A stretch of DNA of 55,892 bases, taken from positions 1 through 55,892 of the forward strand of contig NZ_WPHG01000010.1 in assembly GCF_009742725.1 (NCBI RefSeq), read 5' to 3'. The number at the start of each line of letters is the position of its first letter. Positions within the stretch are counted from its first letter, which is position 1. This document shows, piece by piece, positions 1-7,365 of the stretch. The position numbers and the translations under genes were made by a program. The stretch is from Nitratireductor arenosus (GTDB lineage: Bacteria > Pseudomonadota > Alphaproteobacteria > Rhizobiales > Rhizobiaceae). The notes under the pieces were generated by a model. That model searched no databases, had not been told where the DNA came from, and saw only the letters and a program-made list of their open reading frames with translations.

Positions 1-39
<39 letters not shown>

Positions 40-187
40 ACTGCCGGATGGCATTGATCGCACTATGCTTTTCGGCGCGAAAACGCAAGAGCCGAATTTT
101 CGAAGCGGAGCAAAAACGGAACAAACGGACTGCTGTGGCAGGGTTGGGCGCAGAAATTACCACGGAAATTACCACGGGCCTCGCACC

Positions 188-376
188 ATGACCGAAACCC
201 TCGCCCCTGTCGAATGCGCCTCAGCAGACCAACCAGCCTACGACGCCGTGTTTGGCGAGTTGTGCCGCTTCCTTGCTCGTGAGGGACTCACAATGCACTC
301 TCCTAGACGAGGTGCGCCCTATGTTCGCAGAAAGAGCGGGAAGCTATCGCCGCTGGCGTTTCAGATAAAGGATTGA
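188..376 (+). CDS. small hypothetical protein near attL
   Basis: A 62-residue product that I do not recognise. The frame is open from 65, but the first 41 codons look non-coding (Arg/Asn-rich, running out of the attachment region). The ATG at 188 is therefore the better start; it begins MTETLAPVECAS. No domain, membrane segment or signal is visible. It ends 2 nt before the start of the next gene on the same strand. It may be an accessory gene or a spurious frame. Confidence 0.35.
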   Translation: MTETLAPVECASADQPAYDAVFGELCRFLAREGLTMHSPRRGAPYVRRKSGKLSPLAFQIKD

Positions 377-378
377 AC

Positions 379-645
379 ATGATCGATGCATTCAGGCACT
401 TAGTTCTTTGGCTACAGTCCAACAATATCGACCCGAGTAACGTCAAGGTCACTCTAGCCTTCTCCGAACCGGGGGATAGAGTTGCGGCGACGACCGCGCT
501 CTACAAAGATACGCGGTGGCTAATGCACGAGTTGCCAATAGACATCGGATCGGCAACTCGCGGGATCATCCACGGCGTGCGCTTTGAAACAACCACCCCT
601 CAAGCGCATTCCAACGGCAATGGGGGTGGCGTCGGTCCCTACTAA
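379..645 (+). CDS. small hypothetical protein
   Basis: An 88-residue protein of unknown function, beginning MIDAFRHLVLWLQ. The ATG at 379 is preceded at good distance by AAAGGA. The sequence is soluble and mixed-charge, with a Gly/Asn-rich tail. It lies just upstream of a tRNA-Arg gene in the accessory strip beside attL. No homologous family is recognised. Confidence 0.5.
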   Translation: MIDAFRHLVLWLQSNNIDPSNVKVTLAFSEPGDRVAATTALYKDTRWLMHELPIDIGSATRGIIHGVRFETTTPQAHSNGNGGGVGPY

Positions 646-682
646 TCGATGCCGGTGGAGAATTAGACCGCGACCGCCGGTA

Positions 683-759
683 GCGCTCGTAGCTCAGATG
701 GATAGAGCGGCGGACTTCGAATCCGCAGGCCGCAGGTTCGAGCCCTGCCGAGCGCGCCA
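683..759 (+). tRNA. tRNA-Arg(UCG)
   Basis: A 77-nt cloverleaf. The acceptor strand GCGCTCG pairs with CGAGCGC at 749-755, followed by discriminator G and an encoded CCA at 757-759. The anticodon stem GCGGA/TCCGC closes the loop CTTCGAA, giving anticodon UCG (codon CGA). The T-arm carries TTCGAGC. This phage tRNA is separate from the cluster at 30.7-31.0 kb and lies in the left accessory strip. A degenerate partial copy is seen at 1549-1584. Confidence 0.95.
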
Positions 760-771
760 TAATGGAGACAA

Positions 772-1104
772 ATGATGGCAAACATCAAGGAATGGCTTGA
801 GTCCGCCGAACGGGAATTTGGCGAGATGATTGAGGCGGTGGTCGTCGGCAAGCATGATGATAGGTGGAGGTCCGGTGCCCCATTGCCGGATGAAGACGTG
901 GTCCTGTCGCGCGAAGATGGGCTGCGCAAGCTCGACCAGGAATTTGACTGCGGTTTCGGCGGCGCGGACTGCTTCCCTATGTACGCATGGACCAAGACAC
1001 GCGTATTTCTGGTGCACGAGTATGACGGCGCCACCAAACTTGGTTGGGTGCCGCGAAACCCTCAGGCAATCGCTCCAGATTTTGGCGGCAACTCGTGCGA
1101 ATAG
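772..1104 (+). CDS. conserved-looking hypothetical protein
   Basis: A 110-residue acidic soluble protein beginning MMANIKEWLESAEREFGE, starting 12 nt after the tRNA-Arg gene behind a GGAGA ribosome site. It has conserved-looking blocks (EDVVLSREDGLRKLDQEFD and a later GG-C-F-P-MYAWT region) of a kind I associate with uncharacterised rhizobial proteins. No catalytic motif or membrane segment is evident. Either ATG (772 or 775) could initiate. Confidence 0.65.
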   Translation: MMANIKEWLESAEREFGEMIEAVVVGKHDDRWRSGAPLPDEDVVLSREDGLRKLDQEFDCGFGGADCFPMYAWTKTRVFLVHEYDGATKLGWVPRNPQAIAPDFGGNSCE

Positions 1105-1196
1105 AGCGCCGCTCCCTCCCCGTCCTCATAATCGCTGCAATCGTGCTAGTGATAGCCGTTGCCGCGAACGCAGGGGCGTTTATCCAGCCTTATGTA

Positions 1197-1550
1197 TCAA
1201 AGGCACCAATCTCGGCGGCTATTCCGCCAAAGGGCGGTATTGGCGTTCAGGGTGCGCCAAACGAAAACTATACCGACCGCCGTAACCGCTACACTCGCCA
1301 ACGTGGCCCACAGTACACCCTCGGCCCAATCCGCCATCTCCCGCTGGGCGTTCAGGTCTTCCTCGGCGCGCTTCTCAGCGCGGGATGTCTCGGAGGGATT
1401 TTCGGCGCACTCCCGCGCCTCATCGATGCTGGGAAGTATGAAGCAACTGCGATAGTGGCGTTCGCGCTCAGCGTAGGAAGCGTTTTTAGCCTCATCTTGT
1501 TGATAGGCGCGTTGGTAGCCCTTTGACGAGAAGATAGAATACGGAGCCAC
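1197..1550 (-). CDS. small membrane-anchored coiled protein, possibly truncated
   Basis: A 117-residue product if initiated at the GTG at 1550; the frame is open upstream but has no better start. It has an acidic stretch with two Cys (RSCFILPSIDEARECAE), a helical Glu/Arg-rich segment, then one transmembrane helix (WATLASVAVTAVGIVFVW) near the C-terminus. This layout is common in small rhizobial prophage proteins. The normally longer C-terminal tail seems cut short after the TM, and the start region borders a tRNA relic, so it may be decayed. The overlapping plus-strand frame at 1044-1526 is a competitor. Confidence 0.5.
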   Translation of the reverse strand: MAPYSIFSSKGYQRAYQQDEAKNASYAERERHYRSCFILPSIDEARECAENPSETSRAEKRAEEDLNAQREMADWAEGVLWATLASVAVTAVGIVFVWRTLNANTALWRNSRRDWCL

Positions 1551-1584
1551 TTCCGAATCCGCAGCGAGCTCGCCATAATGGAGA
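1549..1584 (+). repeat. partial copy of the tRNA-Arg 3' region
   Basis: The stretch carries the tRNA-Arg anticodon-stem piece (CCGAATCCGCA, compare TCGAATCCGCA), then skips directly to GAGCTCGCCATAATGGAGA, matching the tRNA 3' end and spacer (GAGCGCGCCATAATGGAGA at 751-769). The T-arm is missing. This looks like a duplicated and internally deleted tRNA end with its flanking ribosome-binding spacer. It supplies the GGAGA site for the next gene. Confidence 0.6.
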
Positions 1585-1591
1585 TGATGAA

Positions 1592-1897
1592 GTGACGGCC
1601 ACGGCGATTGAAAGAGCAACACGAGCGATCCGCCGAAAGCGACAAAGCCCGCTTTGCCAACTTTGCGACCGCACGAAAAACTCGGGTGGATCGTGCGAGT
1701 GCGAAGATTGGGCACGAGCCGCTATCTTATCCATCAGGGATGTCGATGATCAGACTTTGCCAAGCGGTGAAATCTTCTCGCACTTCCAAACCTTCGACGG
1801 CAGTGAAGACAACATCTACATCGACGTGGACCGCGACGAGGCGAGAGTCATCTGGGCATCCACAATTGACGCCATCCTGAAAGGACGGAAGGCGTGA
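1592..1897 (+). CDS. small hypothetical protein, Cys-rich N-terminus
   Basis: A 101-residue protein from a GTG at 1592 behind GGAGATGATGAA. The N-terminal part is basic with three Cys (LCQLC and ECEDW); the C-terminal half is acidic (DGSEDNIYIDVDRDEARVIW). A small metal-binding N-terminus is possible but not established. Its stop codon overlaps the GTG of the next gene (GTGA), indicating translational coupling. Confidence 0.6.
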   Translation: MTATAIERATRAIRRKRQSPLCQLCDRTKNSGGSCECEDWARAAILSIRDVDDQTLPSGEIFSHFQTFDGSEDNIYIDVDRDEARVIWASTIDAILKGRKA

Positions 1898-2187
1898 AGA
1901 CAAAATCGCCCACCTACCCCCTTCGCATAGACACCATTCGAAAGGCCATGGATTGCGGCTATTCGATATGGGTCCACTGCAACAGCGAAGGATGCTGGCG
2001 GCATCACCGGATCGACCTAGGCGCACTAGCCGACATGCTCGGGCCGGATCATGGGTGCATGGCCGCAGACCTGGCATCGCATTTCCATTGCTCGGAATGC
2101 AGGGAAGCTGGCCGGCCCGACAAGAACATCTCGTTCACCATGCGCCCGGCGACGAATGAAGACGGATGGGCGAAGATCGGTGATTAA
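1894..2187 (+). CDS. putative zinc-binding small protein
   Basis: A 97-residue protein from the GTG at 1894, overlapping the upstream stop. It contains two Cys/His clusters (HCNSEGCWRHH and FHCSECREAG) spaced like a treble-clef or zinc-ribbon pair. I recognise the general type from small rhizobial proteins with a WVHCN motif, but no function is assigned. It ends at the convergent boundary with the leftward late operon (4-bp overlap). Confidence 0.65.
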   Translation: MKTKSPTYPLRIDTIRKAMDCGYSIWVHCNSEGCWRHHRIDLGALADMLGPDHGCMAADLASHFHCSECREAGRPDKNISFTMRPATNEDGWAKIGD

Positions 2188-2477
2188 CGCGGGCGCTTAA
2201 GGAATTTGTGCGGCGACAGCTTGCCGTCCTTATCCGTTAGAACCTCTACGAGACGCGGCGGCAGGTGCCCGAGTTCCGCCAGCTTGTCTATGGCCTCGCG
2301 AAGATCGTCAAACGCCTGTTGCGCCTTCCCGAGCTTTTCTGCCTCGACCTTCTCGGCCTTGATCCGCGCCCGTTCGATCCGCGCCATCTCAAATTCAGTG
2401 GCGAGCCTTTCGAATTGAGCGTCCGTCACATCCATCAGTTCCGGCCGCAGCTTGTTGATATCGGTGATTTCCACCAT
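2184..2477 (-). CDS. coiled-coil small protein, last gene of late operon
   Basis: A 97-residue, highly charged helical protein (long Lys/Glu/Arg stretch between residues 25 and 70) with a basic C-terminus (SPHKFLKRPR). A GGGAG ribosome site precedes the ATG. The shape is compatible with a coiled-coil DNA- or protein-binding factor, but no family is recognised. It is the most distal gene of the leftward late transcript and converges with the attL-side genes. Confidence 0.6.
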   Translation of the reverse strand: MVEITDINKLRPELMDVTDAQFERLATEFEMARIERARIKAEKVEAEKLGKAQQAFDDLREAIDKLAELGHLPPRLVEVLTDKDGKLSPHKFLKRPR

Positions 2478-2555
2478 GGTCCATGTTCTCCCGCATTGAA
2501 TAGAACGGGATAGATGGCACTGAGTGGGGAAAGCGTCAAGAAGCGTTTTCGCGAT

Positions 2556-2726
2556 CTACCGCTTGCCTGTGACCTCAAATCGAAGCGACGACACGGCCTG
2601 CATGGCGAACTCCAACACCTCGAAATAGGATAGGTCCGCGACCTTCTGGCCGTCCAGCATAAGCTCGCGTTGGGGCGTTTTGCCGTCCTCTGCCATTGTG
2701 ACGCGGATATATGCTCTTGCCGTCAT
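2556..2726 (-). CDS. 56-residue protein translationally coupled to the metallophosphatase operon
   Basis: This 56-codon frame begins MTARAYIRVTMAEDGK. Its ATG overlaps the stop of the preceding 31-codon frame (ATGA at 2723-2726), and GGGGTG lies upstream. It contains a beta-like start and an amphipathic helix (SYFEVLEFAMQAVSSL). Very similar small proteins occur in alphaproteobacterial phages as far as I recall; no function is known. Confidence 0.7.
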   Translation of the reverse strand: MTARAYIRVTMAEDGKTPQRELMLDGQKVADLSYFEVLEFAMQAVSSLRFEVTGKR

Positions 2727-2818
2727 CGAAAGCACCCCACGATGAAGAACACGACCATGTTAGCCTTGAGGCATAGGCCTATCCATTTGAGGTATGTTCT
2801 TGCTGCGATTCTTGTCAT
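2723..2818 (-). CDS. 31-residue membrane peptide between two ATGA overlaps
   Basis: A 31-codon frame (MTRIAARTYLKWIGL at the N-terminus, then a hydrophobic stretch around NMVVFFIVGCF). Its ATG overlaps the stop of the upstream metallophosphatase gene, and its stop overlaps the ATG of the downstream 56-codon gene, both as ATGA. That double coupling is the main evidence that it is translated. One transmembrane helix with a positive N-terminal side is predicted by eye. Confidence 0.6.
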   Translation of the reverse strand: MTRIAARTYLKWIGLCLKANMVVFFIVGCFR

Positions 2819-3957
2819 GCCGCCCACGCTGATGTTTTGACGCGAGATACCTCGCCATGTTCGCGATGATAGGTGATGGCCTGTAGCTGGGATCGGGCGG
2901 AATAAGCGTGACTGGTCGCGTAAGCGTCCCGATCCGTGACCGCCCGAAGCTGTTCCCAAGTGACGCCGCCTATATCCTGTGATTTGTGGTGATGGAGATG
3001 GCCGGTCCAAAGGAACCTATGCCGTGTCGAACCCCACATATCGGGATATTGATCGGCTAGAAACAGGACGAGTCTATCGGCCTTTGCCTTGTCGCCATGA
3101 TGCGCCGCAATCATCACTTTGCCAAACTGTTTTGCGAAGAACTCCCCAGGGATTTTGTCTACTGAAATCCTTGAATCATCGCGATATCGCTCGGCCAATG
3201 CCATGACGATGGCGACATATGAGTGCGGGTTGTGGTTGCCGGGAAGAATGCGGACTATGACGCGCTTATGCTTGGTCGCGGCGGCCTCAATAGCGGTTGC
3301 GAGGGCCGCAATCGTCATGTCGATTGTTTTGAAATACCGCGTATCCACGTCCAGCACATGCTTCGAACGCGGCGTGGCGTTCATCTGGTCGTCGGCATGG
3401 GTCAAATCGCCAACATCGAGGATGACGGCCGTGTCGGAAGGCGGTGAAGACGCCACGCATTGCGCCACCCAGGTCCTGAGACGGCGGCAGGCAATATCGG
3501 TGTCGTAATCCTCTCCGACCTCCTGCCCCCATGCCCTCATACCGATATGAGCATCCGCGATGGGATAGAGCGTCAGAAGATCGGCGTTGACGTGTTCCGG
3601 CGCGGGTATCGGCTTTGAACGGGGGAGCCCTTCCAGTGCGCCGCGAATCTTGTCGGCGATATCTTCCGGGTCCGCTTCCGGGGCGGTCCATCGAACCGTG
3701 CCCGTCTTCTTGCCTTCGCCGTCGTAGACGTGCTTCCATCCGCCGCGCGCTTCGCCTATATTGAGGTTTGCACTGGCGATTTCGCCGCGCACGCCTTCGG
3801 ATAGATGCAGGCCGCGTGCGATGGCTTCTCTACGACGCCGGCTGATAGTGACATCGGAAACGCCGAGGGCCTTACCTGCTTCGATATTGTTACCGTATTC
3901 CTTCCATGCTCGATAGGCTTCAATCGCGATTTCATCGGAGATTGGAGGCGTCGGCAT
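2815..3957 (-). CDS. HTH-metallophosphatase fusion protein
   Basis: A 380-residue protein. Residues about 8-50 form a helix-turn-helix (NNIEAGKALGVSDVTISRRRR). The C-terminal two-thirds is a calcineurin-like phosphoesterase with the full motif set in order: DAHIG, VGDLTHAD, PGNHN, AAHHGD and GHLHHH. Such wHTH-phosphatase fusions occur in alphaproteobacterial phages; likely substrates are nucleic acids or phosphomonoesters, but this is unproven. It sits 3 nt downstream of the protease gene and is coupled by ATGA to the next peptide. The HTH suggests a DNA-directed role late in infection. Confidence 0.85.
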   Translation of the reverse strand: MPTPPISDEIAIEAYRAWKEYGNNIEAGKALGVSDVTISRRRREAIARGLHLSEGVRGEIASANLNIGEARGGWKHVYDGEGKKTGTVRWTAPEADPEDIADKIRGALEGLPRSKPIPAPEHVNADLLTLYPIADAHIGMRAWGQEVGEDYDTDIACRRLRTWVAQCVASSPPSDTAVILDVGDLTHADDQMNATPRSKHVLDVDTRYFKTIDMTIAALATAIEAAATKHKRVIVRILPGNHNPHSYVAIVMALAERYRDDSRISVDKIPGEFFAKQFGKVMIAAHHGDKAKADRLVLFLADQYPDMWGSTRHRFLWTGHLHHHKSQDIGGVTWEQLRAVTDRDAYATSHAYSARSQLQAITYHREHGEVSRVKTSAWAA

Positions 3958-3960
3958 GTC

Positions 3961-4593
3961 TCACCTCGCAAGCAGGTTGCAGATGGTCTTGCCGGGCACG
4001 ATGAAACCCACGCCGACATATGTGGCGCTAGCGAAGCCCATTGGTACCGTCATGACGCCGACCGTGATGCCGACGACCTTTCCATCAGCGTTCATGACAG
4101 GCCCGCCAGATTGCCCCGGAACGGTCGTAATGTCTGTGACAAGCAACGATCCCCATGGACCTATGGAGCGCTCCCCGCCGGCAACGCGGCCCCAATGGCG
4201 GGTGAACTCGACATCAACGGGATTGCCAATCGACATGATACTTGAACCGACAGGCGGTACGACACATGCCAGTTCCGACGCGCTCAATCGCTCGGGGCGG
4301 GAAGCCCTCAACAGCGCCACGTCATAGGCATTGTTCACCCATAGGACTTCCGCCTTCTGGATATCGCCCATGGTGCTTTTGAGCGTGACGGCCTTCGCGT
4401 CTTCCACGACATGCGCGGCAGTGATGACAAAGCCGCCCCCGATATGCACACCGGAACCATGCCCATTGCCCGGCATGACCTTGACCGTGGACTCGGCGTG
4501 GTTATCATCCGCCTTGGTGCTCGACAGACCCATGACGACAAGCGCCATCAACACCGCGACCAATCCGGCCGCGATCCAGTAAAGGACACGCAT
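3961..4593 (-). CDS. membrane-anchored or secreted trypsin-like serine protease
   Basis: A 210-residue protein. Residues 1-28 are a signal peptide or anchor (VLYWIAAGLVAVLMALVVMGL). A chymotrypsin-fold domain follows with the complete triad: His in VITAAHVV, Asp in NNAYDVALL, Ser in VPGQSGGPV. It resembles S1C/DegP-type proteases without PDZ domains, so it would act at the periplasmic face. AGGAGG lies upstream of the ATG. It lies directly after the holin block, which suggests a role in envelope protein cleavage during lysis or in excluding other phages; both are inference. Confidence 0.85.
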   Translation of the reverse strand: MRVLYWIAAGLVAVLMALVVMGLSSTKADDNHAESTVKVMPGNGHGSGVHIGGGFVITAAHVVEDAKAVTLKSTMGDIQKAEVLWVNNAYDVALLRASRPERLSASELACVVPPVGSSIMSIGNPVDVEFTRHWGRVAGGERSIGPWGSLLVTDITTVPGQSGGPVMNADGKVVGITVGVMTVPMGFASATYVGVGFIVPGKTICNLLAR

Positions 4594-4616
4594 GGGAGCC
4601 TCCTATTTGGGTGGGA

Positions 4617-4871
4617 TTAGTCGCCTTTGATAAAAAGCCAGATAGCGCCGATGACGCCCGCCGTGACAATGCCAACGGCTGTGATGAGGCTTTGCTTCTT
4701 GACGGTGGCGATAGACCGTCGCCACTCGCGCAAGTGCCGCATGTCGGCCTGCACCTCAGTGGCTTCATCGACATCAAGGCCGATGATCAGGAACGTCTCT
4801 CGGACGGCTTCTTTAGCCGCCTTATGCGCGATCTGGTGGATTTCGGCTTCGGTGAGGTTCTGCCGGGTCAT
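4617..4871 (-). CDS. small membrane protein of lysis region (DUF6127-like)
   Basis: 84 residues from the ATG at 4871, which overlaps the holin stop (ATGA). An N-terminal charged helix (EAEIHQIAHKAAKEAVRETF) is followed by a basic segment and one C-terminal transmembrane helix (LITAVGIVTAGVIGAIWLFI). This matches the layout of DUF6127-type proteins found in alphaproteobacterial lysis cassettes. It may tune holin timing (antiholin-like), which is inferred from position only. Confidence 0.7.
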   Translation of the reverse strand: MTRQNLTEAEIHQIAHKAAKEAVRETFLIIGLDVDEATEVQADMRHLREWRRSIATVKKQSLITAVGIVTAGVIGAIWLFIKGD

Positions 4872-5251
4872 TTTCGGAGCCTCGAAATAATCTCCGCACC
4901 GGCCTTGCCGATGAACAGCGATCCGATCATAGCGCCCATCCATTCGTCAAGCGGAGACGGCAGGGCGGCGATGGTCCATTCCTGCGGGAATGCGCACGAC
5001 TGGCACCATAGAATGCTGTAGACGCATACCGAGGCGAACCACAGCCCGGCAGGAGCGAGGAACAGGATCGGAAACCACCACCCTCGCCCATTCAGGACGG
5101 AAACCTGTGCCCGGAGGTATTCGGCAACCAGATCGGCCTTGACCGCTTCACGCGTGGTGTCGTTGCTAATCTTCGTATCGACCGTGGAAAGGATACGGTC
5201 GAGAGTGCCGCCGGTGAGCCATCCAAGCAGGAGCTTGACGAGTTTAAGCAT
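4868..5251 (-). CDS. putative holin, GTA_holin_3TM type
   Basis: 127 residues from ATG 5251 (the longer frame to 5293 lacks a better start). An amphipathic N-terminus (MLKLVKLLLGWLTGG) is followed by an RGWWFPILFLAPAGLWFASVC hydrophobic block and a C-terminal hydrophobic helix ending in a basic tail. The arrangement matches three-helix holins of the gene-transfer-agent family. Position in a lysozyme-holin cassette supports the call. It overlaps the upstream gene by 8 nt. Confidence 0.75.
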   Translation of the reverse strand: MLKLVKLLLGWLTGGTLDRILSTVDTKISNDTTREAVKADLVAEYLRAQVSVLNGRGWWFPILFLAPAGLWFASVCVYSILWCQSCAFPQEWTIAALPSPLDEWMGAMIGSLFIGKAGAEIISRLRK

Positions 5252-5504
5252 CGCCTGTCTCCCAGTCTGGTTCTTTCGGGTCCGGCTCGCCATTCAAATC
5301 GCTGGCACGACGCCGGCGAAGGTATTCGGTCAGAATGCCGTTCACGACGAGGAAGTATGGAAACCATTCGGCAGGCATAAGCGGCGCGAGCACTTCCGGC
5401 TCGACATATGTGATGATGCCCGCCACGACGCCCAAAACAGCCTGGAACCGCGCCCAAAAGAGCGTTTCGGAGTCGCGGAAATATCGCTTGATACGTTGCC
5501 ACAT
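5244..5504 (-). CDS. two-helix membrane protein in lysis cassette
   Basis: 86 residues from ATG 5504, beginning MWQRIKRYFRDSETLFWARFQ. There are two hydrophobic helices (residues about 20-37 and 47-62) and an acidic, hydrophilic C-terminus. Related phage proteins with FRDSETLFWAR and NGILTEYLRRR signatures lie beside lysozymes in rhizobial phages. It may be an accessory holin or antiholin; no function is established. Confidence 0.65.
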   Translation of the reverse strand: MWQRIKRYFRDSETLFWARFQAVLGVVAGIITYVEPEVLAPLMPAEWFPYFLVVNGILTEYLRRRRASDLNGEPDPKEPDWETGDA

Positions 5505-5523
5505 GACCTGTCCTTCCGCCTCA

Positions 5524-5862
5524 TCAATCGCCGTATGTTTCGCGTGCGATTGCAGCGGTATTCCAAGAGGGGTGCCCGCGAGCCGCCTTGCTGACCTCCC
5601 GGTGGATAACTGTGAAAATTGCCACGTTCCGCCCTCGTATGCCGCTTGAATTTCGCGCATAGATGTCTGCGATTTCGGCAGTCGCCACCTTCGCGATTTC
5701 AGCCAGCCCGTTATCATCCAGCGCTTTTTGCATCGCCTTCATCGCCGTTTCCGACGCGCCCAGCCGTTGACAGATAACCAGATATGCGTCCTCCAACTGG
5801 TCGAGCTCAGAACGCAGCATCCGGATTGTTTGCTTGTCTTCTCGTGGACTGAATGGCCACAT
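5524..5862 (-). CDS. hypothetical helical protein of lysis cassette
   Basis: 112 residues from ATG 5862, whose first base overlaps the lysozyme stop (TGATG). An N-terminal coiled-coil-like helix (MLRSELDQLEDAYLVICQRL) is followed by a mixed domain. There is no clear transmembrane helix or lipobox, so it is not an obvious Rz/Rz1 spanin despite the position. Unknown function. Confidence 0.6.
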   Translation of the reverse strand: MWPFSPREDKQTIRMLRSELDQLEDAYLVICQRLGASETAMKAMQKALDDNGLAEIAKVATAEIADIYARNSSGIRGRNVAIFTVIHREVSKAARGHPSWNTAAIARETYGD

Positions 5863-6509
5863 CACTTGCCACCCCGCAGGATTTTGCCGATCATGCCGAA
5901 CAGCCACGACCAGAACGAAGCCTTGCCAGATGGCGCGGTTTTTGGCTCGGTTTGGCGAGGCTCGGGCGCGGAAACCCCGTCAAGGATTTCCATGACGTTC
6001 ACACGCCGTCCGCGACCCCAAATCACCTTGCCGCTAGAGGTCGCGGGATACATCACCGCAGTGCCGTTCCCGGAATACCGGCCATCGAAGAACAGGTTTC
6101 GTTCCTTGCGGCGGCGCGGGATGATCTCCGGGGGCTTGCGCCACTGCATGAACGCCTCGCGCGCGGCGCGGTCGTCGCCGGCATTGAACAGCTTGACCCA
6201 CGTCGCTCGATGGATGCCGCCAGAATTGAAGTCAAAGGAAAGTGCCGCGTCGAACTGCTGTTGCGTGAGCGGGCGCGTAAAGGCCTTGTTCACCCGCCTT
6301 TCGAATTTGGCGATATCGCGGGCGAAGATGTCCATGATTTCGGACAGCGAATATTCGCCGCGTTTCGTTGCCGGGTCTGGCGATCCTGCCGAAGCCGTGT
6401 GGCCGATGCCCACGGTCCAATAGCCCTGGCTATCTTTGTAGGGCGAACTGACTATCCCTTCGTGCGCGGCAATCTCTACTAGACCCGCCGTCGATACCTT
6501 GTTTGCCAT
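5862..6509 (-). CDS. endolysin, GH24 lysozyme
   Basis: 215 residues. Phage T4-type lysozyme (muramidase) with the E-8aa-D-5aa-T signature: Glu17 in HEGI, Asp26 in YKDSQG, Thr32 in YWTVGIGHT. It cleaves peptidoglycan glycan strands. A GH24 core of about 150 residues is followed by a Pro-rich linker and an amphipathic C-terminal helix (FWSWLFGMIGKIL). There is no N-terminal signal, so release should depend on the holin. Its first 20 codons are paralleled by a second, divergent lysozyme 5' end at 7361-7420 on the far side of an endonuclease gene. Confidence 0.93.
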   Translation of the reverse strand: MANKVSTAGLVEIAAHEGIVSSPYKDSQGYWTVGIGHTASAGSPDPATKRGEYSLSEIMDIFARDIAKFERRVNKAFTRPLTQQQFDAALSFDFNSGGIHRATWVKLFNAGDDRAAREAFMQWRKPPEIIPRRRKERNLFFDGRYSGNGTAVMYPATSSGKVIWGRGRRVNVMEILDGVSAPEPRQTEPKTAPSGKASFWSWLFGMIGKILRGGK

Positions 6510-6530
6510 GTTTGTGCTTCCTATTACTTA

Positions 6531-6558
6531 TTGACTTCCTACCGTGTCGTGGTATTGA
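6531..6558 (+). promoter_or_regulatory. candidate promoter of the HNH-like gene
   Basis: TTGACT at 6531 and TATTGA at 6553, 16-nt spacing. The predicted start of transcription falls at about the ATG of the gene at 6565, which has no Shine-Dalgarno sequence, so the message may be leaderless. The -10 match is weak. Confidence 0.35.
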
Positions 6559-6564
6559 TCTTTT

Positions 6565-7365
6565 ATGGCTAAGAACCCAAGACTCATCAATTTGACCGGC
6601 AAGCGCTTTGGTATGTGGACGGTGCTGCATCAAGATGGGAATGCGCCGAAAGGCGCTGCCCGATGGTGCTGTGTTTGCGACTGCGGGACTGAACGCACTG
6701 TGGTTGGTGGTGACTTGCGCCATGGCAAGTCCACCAATTGCGGATGTGTTGGATCTCGGCGAATTGGAGCGCTGCGTCGAAGTCACGGCGGCACAGGAAC
6801 GCGCCTACACAATATATGGAAAGGGATGCGCAAACGCTGTTACGGAACGAGCGACCCAGGCTACGCTAACTATGGTGGTCGCGGGATCACGGTATGCGGC
6901 GAGTGGCAGGAATTCGCCGCGTTCAAGGATTGGGCCCTCAATAGCGGATACCGCGATGACCTTTCTATCGAACGTCTCGATGTTGACGGGGACTATGAAC
7001 CCCACAATTGCATTTGGGCTGACGCTCAGGCGCAAAGCGAGAATCGTCGTTTAGTGGCGAAAGCCCCAAGCGGGAGACTTTGGTGGCACATCGCCAGGGA
7101 CAACGGTATAACGCACGCGGCCTACCGGACGCGCCTCAGCGCTGGCTGGTCGCACCATCAAGCCGCAACTTGGCCGATAGGGAAAAAGCGACGCGACGGG
7201 AACCTCTCAAGAGCCGTGTTCCTCAATATCAATGGCGAAGTGCTTCCTATGTCCCATGCGGCAAAGAAAATTGGGTATTCTGCTTCTGCGATACCACAGC
7301 GCGCAAAGCGCAAGGGCATAAGCCTGCAAGCTGCCCTCGATGAGCTAGCGAAACGTCCACGATGA
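6565..7365 (+). CDS. HNH/homing-endonuclease-like protein
   Basis: 266 residues. The N-terminal block (LTGKRFGMWTVL, then WCCVCDCGTE and NCGCVG) is a Cys4 zinc-finger-like module. The middle block carries the phage family signature YGGRGITVCGEW, later SIERLDVDGDYEPHNCIWA. The C-terminus has NUMOD-like DNA-binding elements (INGEVLPMSHAAKKIGYSAS). Such proteins are usually annotated as HNH or AP2/HNH endonucleases and behave as selfish genes. It is on the plus strand inside the minus-strand late operon, between two lysozyme 5' ends, which fits insertion at a lysozyme target. Catalytic residues are not certain. Confidence 0.75.
   Translation: MAKNPRLINLTGKRFGMWTVLHQDGNAPKGAARWCCVCDCGTERTVVGGDLRHGKSTNCGCVGSRRIGALRRSHGGTGTRLHNIWKGMRKRCYGTSDPGYANYGGRGITVCGEWQEFAAFKDWALNSGYRDDLSIERLDVDGDYEPHNCIWADAQAQSENRRLVAKAPSGRLWWHIARDNGITHAAYRTRLSAGWSHHQAATWPIGKKRRDGNLSRAVFLNINGEVLPMSHAAKKIGYSASAIPQRAKRKGISLQAALDELAKRPR

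Noticed and set aside
566-1037. Minus-strand frames containing RARTCGLRIRSPPL-like sequence
   Set aside because: They are antisense readings of the tRNA-Arg gene, a well-known artefact of automated annotation.
1044-1526. Plus-strand 160-codon frame with hydrophobic stretches
   Set aside because: It overlaps the end of the 772-1104 gene and lies opposite a minus-strand protein whose membrane-anchored layout I recognise better. Hydrophobic runs can be mirrored from the other strand. It remains a competitor rather than an accepted gene.
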